A stretch of 64,000 nt of DNA, taken from positions 124,001-188,000 of the forward strand of contig NOWV01000092.1 of the NCBI GenBank assembly GCA_003344405.1. Reading direction: 5' to 3'. How positions within the stretch are numbered: position 1 is the stretch's first letter; each line of letters begins with the position of its first letter. The position numbers and the translations under genes are program-made. This DNA comes from Trichoplax sp. H2 (lineage: Eukaryota > Placozoa > Uniplacotomia > Trichoplacea). Below are positions 55,225-64,000 of the stretch, one piece after another. Below the pieces are notes generated by a model, which had not been told where the DNA came from, ran no database searches, and saw only the letters and a program-made list of their open reading frames with translations.

Positions 55225-56696
55225 TTTAGAGAACTCGTATAATAACGTTGATTGAATCAAGAGGATGAGATTGGTAATTTTACGATAGGAAAATTAAATT
55301 TGGAGTCTGTGTTGCGGTTAACGTAAATAAAAAACCAATATTCCAAATCAGCAATTGATGATGATAAATCCACAACGATGAAGAAGAAGTCGTTGTTGAC
55401 GATCGAATTCGCTGTAATAATGATATCTTGTAATCTAGTTACTTATATACCGATAGACTGCTAGCAGCGATTCACTTAATCCTAATATACAATGATGAAA
55501 AGAATCGTCGGTTCTTCTTCCAGGTAGTACAGTACACTGAGTTGGTGGCGTCTAATGGCGAATCCGTTTACAATCACTCCAATCGATGTTGGTCTCGATT
55601 GAAAATGTTGTTCTTGGCGATCGAATACAGTAGGCTGTAGTCAATAATGATAATGAATTAATAATGAAGATTGATTGTATCCCAGTAGAACTGTTCACAG
55701 TTATTAACTTGGACTAGATCTACAAGGAAGAGAAGAATTATTCTTCCAAATTTAGCCTAACGAATACGAATACAATCCACTATCTACGTCTAACCGTAGA
55801 TTTTTAGTAACGATAGCAGGCGATATGCAAGGGCAACGTTGGTTGTGATCGCAATCCTTCTCCGGATAACCTTGATGTCTAGCAAGTAATTGGATGATGA
55901 AATGATTTTCCAGTCCAGCGATGAATGGAAAAGTTCAAAGGAATTTCGCCGATCTAAGATTTGAACCTCCTTGTCAGCAATGCTAATAATGAATTAATCA
56001 ACGCTGTAATTAGTCATCTGATGTTGTCGGTATGATTTACTGGTCGATAATGCCGCTAGCCGATAGTAAATGATTTTGAAGTTAGCGCAGCGTTGGCGTC
56101 CTGCCTGCTGATGCAATATGAAATCATCGATTGACTGGCGGCAATCGGAGCGAATATTGCATAGTCGACGCATGAGCTAGATTGGACGTTGGGTCTACGA
56201 TACCCCTAGTCTAGTGTGATCTGGTGTAGCGCCAAGTACAACAAGTTGAATCGTTGTGTTTTCTATGGATTTTCTACTACTGTTACAGTGGTTATCTGGC
56301 AATTCTATTGCAGTACTCTACCGATAATGGCCACAGAAAATTAAATTTGCAAAATCTTAGTCGAAAAGTGGTTCAAAGCTTAAAAATAAAAACACTTCTT
56401 ATTTAGTATCCATAGAAAGAAGTTCTAGCTTTATGATCTATGATTATTATTAGAAGTCCCAGCTTTATTATCCTGTTTCTATAGGATAGATGGGAGATAT
56501 TGAACAGGTTATACCACACATAGATTATTGTATGTTGGCAAATAAATCAATTAATATCCCCTTTAATGAATTATTATTATTTTTATTGAAACATTTTTCG
56601 GCAATAATTACCAAGATGAATCAATGTTTCTACATTATCTCCTGTTGCGTATGCTCTTTAGCGATATATATTGGGGTAGAACTACTACAGTAAATC
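55225..56696. other. Divergent intergenic region between AOX and WDR60, left part
   Basis: This should contain the AOX promoter. No element can be named. Several short frames (for example 56490-56693, +) lack support. Base composition is somewhat less AT-rich between 55400 and 56250. Confidence 0.45.
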
Positions 56697-56995
56697 CCTC
56701 TTCTTAATCTAGCTAACGCTTGATATACCCAAAACAAAAATGATGTCGCCCCTGCATCGTGTCATTGGTATCGCTTTCGATACTCTGTTTTCTTCTAGGC
56801 TATACCTGAACTCTACCCCTAGGAATAAAAATAATGTCGTCAATTCCTCTTATTAGCCTAGCTGCCGCTTGATGTACCTAAAACAAAAATGATGTCACTC
56901 CTGCATAGTGTCATTGGCATCGCTTTCGACATTCTATTTTCTTCTGCACTATACTGAACTCTACTACACCTTGGAACAAATATAATATCGTGCCC
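56697..56995. repeat. ~150-bp tandem duplication
   Basis: Two copies share CCTCTTCTTAATCTAGCTA, ACGCTTGATATACC, AAAACAAAAATGATGTC, CTGCATCGTGTCATTGG and ATCGCTTTCGA followed by TTTTCTTCT. They start at about 56697 and 56846 and differ by scattered substitutions. Confidence 0.85.
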
Positions 56996-57188
56996 GCTGG
57001 AGTGTAATTAATGCGAACGATTCCGGACAGCATTTTAGTTCCAGATTTGTACCTTTGCCCAACAGTAGTCTTGAAAAGAAAAGGATCAGTTTGAAGGACA
57101 GTCCATAACTGCCCAGAAATTGCACAAAAATTGATAGATGAATACTCAGTCATCCATAGATAGCTTTACATTTACCAGACGCCTGTGT

Positions 57189-57640
57189 CCTCCATTAATT
57201 TCCTCTAGACTACATAATATTGTAAACCCTAGCTATTATCTATCAATATAGAATTTAGAAAGCCTCATTGATCTCATGGACTACAAAATACCACCAACTT
57301 AGCAGTCCATGATCAATGAGTCTTCAATTCGTTTACTGTCCTCCATTAATTTCCTCTAGACTACATAATACTGTAAACCCTAGCTATTATCTACCAATAT
57401 AGAATTTAGAAAGCCTCATTGATCTCATGGACTACAAAATACCACCAACTTCGCAGTCCATGATCAATGCGTCTTCAATTCGTTTACTGTCCTCCATTAA
57501 CTTCCTCTAGACTACATAATACTGTAAACCCTAGCTATTATCTATCAATATAGAATTTAGAAAGCCTCATTGATCTCATGGACTACAAAATACCACCAAC
57601 TTAGCAGTCCATGATGAATAAGTCTTCAATTCGAATACAG
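57189..57640. repeat. 151-bp tandem repeat, three near-identical copies with internal hairpin
   Basis: CCTCCATTAATTTCCTCTAG begins at 57189, 57340 and 57491. Copies are nearly identical (a handful of differences), which indicates recent or homogenised duplication. Each unit contains a short inverted repeat: CTCATTGATCTCATGGACT and, 20-30 nt later, AGTCCATGATCAATGAG. Confidence 0.92.
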
Positions 57641-58024
57641 AGTATTAAAATAAATCAAGCTGATTGCATGGAGGGTGGATAGAGAGAGGGAGAGAGATGG
57701 ATTGATTTCGACTTGTCCTGGACAAAGTCCAGGAATTCATGGCAGCAAAACAGACAGACACACGAACGGACGCACTCTTGATGTTGCTTAAGTTTGCGCA
57801 CGCGTGATGCCACCCCTCGGTTCCCTTGGAAATATCTCTCGCAAACGAATGCCACAACTGAAGAGAGTAAGCACTAACAGCATTAACTATACTATTTTAT
57901 ACTACCGGAGAATAGCATAAATTCCCTTCGAGTTAATATCAGAGTTAGCATTATCGACTGGTTAGAGGTATACAAAAACCAGTAAACACCACTTAGAGTA
58001 CATTGTGACATATCGGTTATAAGG
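57641..58024. other. 5' region of WDR60
   Basis: It contains a GA-rich stretch near 57670-57705. Two overlapping minus-strand frames at 57645-57857 have no recognisable product. The promoter of WDR60 is expected here but no motif is distinctive. Confidence 0.4.
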
Positions 58025-61000
58025 ATGCCGTCGGGAAAGGTAAATATAGGAATAATAAAAATGATCTGCTAGTAATAATCACAAATAGTAATAATACGGG
58101 TAGAGGATATTGAAAATAGCTAGATAGTCTTAATTTTATCATGGATCGAATAGAATATCGAATAAAGATTACTTGATGACTTCATGTCCTTACCCGTTCT
58201 ATAGACAAGGACTAAAGAAGATACCTGGAAGGAAGATGATTTAAAAAGAGCTATTAAGGTAAGATGCCGCGATACGGCTATCCTATGCTTTGCTTTTTAC
58301 TACTACCTTAGAAATCTTTTGCTTTTAGATGGAAGAACATAGTGGTAAAACTTTTATTGTTTACAGTGATGTTTAGCTTTTTCTGCTAGAATTGATTCTA
58401 ATACGGTACCTGTATAGTCGTAGGGTACATGTATAGGAACGCATTCTGCGGTATTGCAATAATGAAAGAGAATAGTATAAGACTTGATGATAGTACTGGA
58501 ATAGTCAAACTTTTATCATTAATTTATGACATAATATTACTTTCATATCTTTATATTAGGGTAAAGATGAAGGAAGACATCGAAGTGAAAGGAGGTAATT
58601 TCAGTAAATTAGTTTTCTAATGGTATTTATGTTTTGCCGGATATATAGCACATAACTTACTCAATACTATCTCTTGAGTTTACATGTTATAATTATCGAT
58701 GATGATAATGAGTAAATAATAAGAGAAATACATCATCACTGATTATATTCATAATATTACCGTATACTTCTAGAAGCAATAATATCTACATTTGTTTCTA
58801 TCTTATAATCTGCGAATATCAACATGTAATAGACTACGACAGCTTATTGATTAAACAGGTCGTGTATTTTCCGCTTATACATTGGCACTTCATGGAATTA
58901 TCAAGTCTCGCTGTCTCTTAACTAACCCATAAAATAACAAATATCATTGAACTTCAATGCACATATCTTACCATTATCTACTTAATACCAACATTAAGCT
59001 AAATATTGAATGCCAACGTGTTTATACTGTATTACATAAGAAGTCGTCTACATACAAATTTAAAAATGTTATGAAATTATACAGGATGATGGACCATCAA
59101 TTGACAACTGATACCACTTATAAGCAATATTTTTATTTTAATAAACAGGAGAAATCATGACGATGATAAGGGTTCCAGCAGACATGCTAGAAAAGAAGAA
59201 GATGGCCAAGTAGGAGATGATAAAAGAAAAGAGCGACATGATCGACCTGAGCATAGAGATAAACACAGGGAAGCACGTGAAGGACGAGAGCATGAATCGA
59301 AGAAGGATAGAGATGAAAGACATCGAAGTAGAGAAAATAGACATGATCGTAAGATTCGTCAAACTAAGGATGATTACGGTGAGGATGCGAAACATGATCG
59401 AGATCGAAAAAAGAAAGATGATAATGAAGAACGGCATCGAGAAAGAAAAAGAGATGGCAAAGATGCTGATAGAGAGAGGAAACACCGTGACGATAAAGGC
59501 GATAGCCACGATAGGCATAGGTCTTCCAGATCAACCGCTAATAATCAAGATGATTCAGAAAGGAAATTAGAATCCAGTCGTAGACATAAGGAAGATAATC
59601 ATTCTATTGAGCGCCCAGAGAGGCATCCCCGTCCTTCTGAAGATAAAGAAGCACGAGATCGGCGCCGTGATAGGGATAGAAAATATCGTGAGAAAGAGCA
59701 GAAAAAACAAAGTGAGGAATTGAAAGACGATCATCGACCAAGACACAGAATAGAGCGACCATCACATGAGGGTGTTGATAGACAGGATAAAGATCGAAGT
59801 AGAGATCGTAGACGACATCACAGCAAAGAGGGTGGTTCTGAAATACAGGACAAGGAAAATCGCGTAAGTTTTAGAATTGGAATAGAGTTTACCCATTCAA
59901 AATAGTCATAGTCTAAGTACTATCGATAGGAATAGCGATTAATTAATTACTCCCCTTTCGAATAAGTGTTTTGCTGTTATTTAGAAATAAAAGTCAGTTT
60001 TGTCAATTTACATAAAGACTTTATACAATCTTGGTCAAGCATGCACTAAGTTATTAAAAGGGAATGATAGCTACTAAAAGATCACGTCCAATGTTGAAGT
60101 ACCATATAACCTTAAATCATGCAGGAACTAGGCTACAAGCAAATACTGTATGAACTTTGCTCTCATTAATGTCTATTAATTTAAAATCATTATATAATGT
60201 ATGGTATTCGGTCTAGAGTAAAGTTTTAATCAACTAGTACTTGAATTATCAAATACACCTCCCACATGTATAAATCAATATTTGATTTTATACGGATACT
60301 ATGAGTATTAAACGTAAATTAATACCAGTTATGTTAATTTGAACATTTGGAAATTGATATGTTTGTGACTCAGCGCTCTATGAAGTTTTAATAAGACCAG
60401 TGCTAATACTATGTATATCGATGATATACAGCGACTTCGTGATGCAGTATGAGAATAAATAAATACCTCAAGATAGTACTTTAATCATTATATTGCTGCC
60501 TTTTACTAGGATGAAGATAAAGAAAGACATAGAAGACATGAGGTAGGAATTTTAATGTTAAAATTTTTCGCTATTGTATGAGCATATCATAGTTAATATA
60601 AAAGGATTGCACAGTATATCAAACCGTTAACTTATTTTCAACAGACGGAGGAAGAAAGAGAAGAACATCGACGTAGAAGAAAGGAAGAGGTTGATTGTGA
60701 CGTTAATTAGACTATGCTATAAATAATGAAATAAGAATTAAGGATAGATATATTATTTTAACAAAGACCGAGGAAGAGAAAGAAGAGCGCCGACGTCGAC
60801 GAAAGGAAGAGGTTAATTGCAATTTTAACTAGACTATGTTAATAAAAATGAAATAAGAATTAAGGGCAGATTTACTATTTTAACGAAGACCGAGGAAGAA
60901 AGAGCTGAACGAAGGAGAAGACGGCATGAACGAGAGCAGGTATAAAAAATTTTGATATCATCAAAATGTCTGCAGTGATGGCTAATATTTGATACATTGA

Positions 61001-63969
61001 TAGGCTGATGAGGAGAAGGATGAACATAGAAGACGAAGAAAAGATGAGGTTTATATGAAAATGTTAAATTTGCCTTTATCTCAATCAGAATCTATTATAT
61101 AATCATGAAATTCTAAAAATTTATTATTAGACTGAAGAGGAAAGGGAAGAACGTAGGAGAAAACGACGAGAAGAAAGAGAAAGAGAAAAGGTCTAGGATG
61201 TTTCTATGATTTAGAATAGACAAATTATTGACAAACTATTATAGTTCATCTATTTATTGCATAACCATATGAGCTACTAGATTTAGAATTAAAGCGCTCA
61301 AACTTATCTTCTATGATATACCTAATATATACGCAACATTATAGGAACACATTCATGAGGGAGAAGATCACCGACATCGAAACAGAAACGAACAACCAGA
61401 AGGGTAATATAAATGAAATTAAATTCAGTCATGATCATGATTAAAACATAAGGCAATATATTTACGTCCTCCAAAAATTTCAATTCTAATTTAAAAGTGA
61501 AGCAATCGAAGATTATACGAAGCACAAAGATCGTCCCGATAGACCAAAAGTATTTCTTTCTTTAAATTGCTTCATCGTCTTTATTTCAGTCAAAGTTGAG
61601 CTCATTATTTTTATAATACGTCTCTAGAATCAACTTGACATCGCTTATTTTACTTCTTAATCTAGGAGGCAGGGTCTAAACGGACAATTATAACTGAAAA
61701 AGAAAGGTAATGAGCCATAAATTCAGTTGTATTTGAAATTATTTTTACACATTTGATAGACAAATTATCATTCCTTATCAAGATCGAATGATAAAAGACT
61801 TGATTTAATTCTATTATTATGTCTATATGCAACAAGTATTTAAGTATATCCATAACAGATTTGATCGGAATACATATGTCTGCAGACTTGTAATAGCATA
61901 AAACGACGTCAATATCGTACATTTCGGTTTCTAACCGTAAATTATATTGAAATTTGGACGTAAAATATTAAATGTTCAACACTAATTATTAGGAGAGCGT
62001 ATATGGCATTAAATGACAGCGATGATCAGAAAACTGATAAAGAGAAAGAATTAAGGATTAAGGAGAGAGAAAAGGCCATGCTAAAACAACTCAAAAAGGA
62101 GGTTGTCAATCAATACGAATAAATATGATAGCTTTATTTTAAAGGATAATTAACTCAATATACCCGCTTTGCCTATTATTTGAGAATTGAAAAATTTAAG
62201 CTGTAATTCATTATCAATTACGACAGCAATTTTAATATTTTGGCGTAATTTTCTTAATAACAGGAACGCAAGAAAGACATTTTAACTACTGATCTAAAGT
62301 TCCATACTACAAGTGCAGAGAGTGCAGTAAGTGATTCGATTTTGTTGTAGATTACTGTCATAGGATTGGAGTTATCAGCAGGCAGACAGGCGAGATATTA
62401 ATTAAATCTTTATTGGATTATATGAAATAGGATGTAGTAGATGACGAAGAATCGGCACCGAAAGCTGCTTCGGCAGTTAGTGCTGCGGAAGCTAAAAATC
62501 TATTACAAGATAGTGATCTACAGACATTTGGTAAAAATGGCCAGCAAGAACCACAGGATAATTATGAAGACGATTTTGAGGTATTCAAACTGCAATTTTC
62601 TTTAAACGATCTGTCAAGATAGAATTTGGTGAAGGAAAAATTACTTCTAGCTCAAGCATTACGCTGTTAATTACTGCCGTTCATCCTTTACAGGATTACG
62701 AAGATGATTTTGAAGAAGATGGTGACGAAGACGTCGATGAGGTAAATTTTCGACATTAGTAAGATATGGAAAATAGTCAAAAGAAATGTTATAATGGCTT
62801 ATTTTTCAATCAATCATGTTTCATGCTTGCCTATTTTATAATTCCTAGGACCTACGCGAGGTAAATTTAGCATGATTCAAAGTTATATAATCCTATATTA
62901 TTTGATATAAAACAAGAAATAGAAGGTTTATCAATATAAATCAATACATCATACAATCTGATACCTTCATATTTTAGGTAATGCAAGCCATGAGAAAAGA
63001 AAATGAAAGCTTAAACAGAACAACAGCGGATGAAATAATAGGTAAAATCGGGAAATTATGATTCGGATCGATAACTTTAATAGTCCTATAGTAAATTAAA
63101 GAATGAATTTAACTTGCCTTGCCACTTTAAACTTCAGAATCTAAAACAACGGAGAAAGAAGCACGACCAACTAAGGGATTTATTAATTTTACCGCTGCAA
63201 AACAACGAACATTAAATGCGAAAGTAGCTGAAAAAACTAAAAAAAGAGGAAAGGTAGGGAACTTCCGATACTTTTACATACTATTTAGTTTATGTTCTTA
63301 TCTATTAAAATTATTTTAGTTCATTAGCTAAAATTAATGCTGTACGATTAATCGAAATTTCTTTAGGAATTATTAAAGTTAATTGATTTGGATAGCGTTG
63401 GATTTAATATGTTTGAACTTGAGCCCTTGAATGAGTATTCCCTATATATGAAAAGTTTTGGTCGGACCAACACCGATCAAGCTTATGTCCAATGCGGTGA
63501 TGATAATCTTGATCAAGAAATTCAAACTGAGGACATTACTACTACGGATAGATGGGTTCAATTTCCAGCTGAAGGAACCCTTAGTCACGGCGCCAGTCAA
63601 ACTAGAAATAGTAAGTTTATACAGAGACTCCGTATTCTTTTAATTTTCATAGCAAATTTATACTCGTCGATCTTCATTATCATCTGATGAATGAAATGAA
63701 CAGTAAATTTAAAATTAAATATTTCTTGATATCTAATTTTATAGATGACGATTTATTCAGCGATTCTGAAGCTATAGTAATGCAAAATGATTCATTAAAA
63801 TTGTCGCAGTTTCTTCAATCTGCTGGTCATGTTTGTGCCGCACTGTTAGAGGAAGAAGATGCATACCGACAAGGTAAACGGGTTCAAACTACAAATATAG
63901 GTAGTCAAGTCCAGACTCAAGTCAGTGGTGATATCTTCACTTGCGGTAGTAAATTATCATTTTTACAAG
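58025..63969 (+). CDS. DYNC2I1: WDR60 / dynein-2 intermediate chain 1, N-terminal part (runs off the window)
   Basis: Twenty-three exons: 58025-58039, 58205-58258, 58329-58344, 58567-58594, 59149-59863, 60510-60542, 60645-60689, 60767-60811, 60889-60939, 61004-61048, 61131-61190, 61345-61403, 61498-61549, 61666-61706, 61993-62101, 62264-62326, 62431-62580, 62694-62741, 62849-62860, 62978-63041, 63138-63253, 63367-63610, 63745-63969. They give about 763 residues in phase. The start MPSGK|TRTKEDTWKEDDLK matches the WDR60 N-terminus. A 240-residue Arg/Asp/Glu/His mixed-charge tract follows, then short RRKEE-type exons, an acidic DDFEEDGDEDVDE segment and the conserved DSVGFNMFELEPLNEY, TDQAYVQCGDDN and EIQTEDITTTDRW. 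In other animals this region binds dynein-2 light chains and the WD repeats (beyond the window) bind the heavy chain for retrograde intraflagellar transport. Exons 3 and 4 are the weakest. Confidence 0.92.
60645..60939 (+). repeat. Tandem exon triplication, 122-bp period, inside WDR60
   Basis: Exons starting at 60645, 60767 and 60889 are exactly 122 bp apart. They code TEEEREEHRRRRKEE, TEEEKEERRRRRKEE and TEEERAERRRRRHEREQ. The introns between them are also alike (AATTAGACTATGCTATAAA, ATGAAATAAGAATTAAGG, ATTTTAAC). All are phase 0, so each added unit lengthens the protein by 15 residues without a frameshift. Exons at 61004 and 61131 code similar peptides and may be older copies. Confidence 0.88.
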
Positions 63970-64000
63970 GTAAGAACTAATCGAGGTTTACGTAGTTGCA

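Noticed and set aside
59138-59570. Ile/Met/Ser-rich frames on both strands over the WDR60 charged exon
   Set aside because: Shadows of the long RDH/KE-rich exon 59149-59863, whose frame is open throughout and joins its neighbours in phase.

Overview
This window reads as a compact, AT-rich genome of an early-branching metazoan. The gene set (an Ig/FN3 adhesion receptor, class A GPCR, LUC7L3, ANKRD40, U2AF65, alternative oxidase, dynein-2 intermediate chain WDR60), short GT-AG introns (often 70-300 bp) and scattered tandem repeats fit a placozoan (Trichoplax/Hoilungia type). That taxonomic call is inference; no species marker was seen. There are no bacterial-type operons. Most genes are split into many small exons, so the CDS entries were rebuilt exon by exon from splice sites and checked for phase and divisibility by three.

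Layout: 1-2700 holds tandem repeats. 2757-16376 (+) is a 21-exon, about 2045-residue sidekick-like receptor (signal peptide, 1 Ig, 13 FN3, TM, about 570-residue disordered tail). 17515-18284 (-) is a small four-exon Cys-rich, PPPY-tailed membrane protein of WBP1/VOPP1 type. 18.3-28.4 kb is gene-poor, with three tandem-repeat families and two orphan terminal exons near 26.2-26.5 kb. 28384-29403 (+) is an intronless class A GPCR. 29.4-34.4 kb is non-coding as far as I can see.

34418-39195 (+) is LUC7L3 (U1 snRNP factor, 9 exons) and 40681-43120 (-) is ANKRD40 (4 exons), arranged tail to tail. 43.1-46.1 kb carries dense GTACTGTAC/GTACAGTAC palindromes, a long inverted repeat and an ~0.8-kb duplication broken by a 20-N assembly gap. 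46321-46646 (-) is a possible small signal-anchor/coiled-coil protein and 47.25-47.65 kb a possible vWA-like relic.

47939-50748 (+) is U2AF2 (14 exons recognised, 5' start uncertain) and 51896-55224 (-) is a complete 9-exon mitochondrial alternative oxidase, again tail to tail. 58025-63969 (+) is the N-terminal part of WDR60/DYNC2I1 (23 exons), running off the right edge before its WD repeats. It contains a tandem exon triplication and a 12-nt microexon.

The genes do not form a pathway. Two act at opposite ends of intron recognition (LUC7L3 at the 5' splice site, U2AF65 at the 3' splice site). Several proteins (LUC7L3, U2AF65, the WDR60 N-terminus) share Arg-Asp/Arg-Glu mixed-charge tracts where other animals often have more RS-type tracts.
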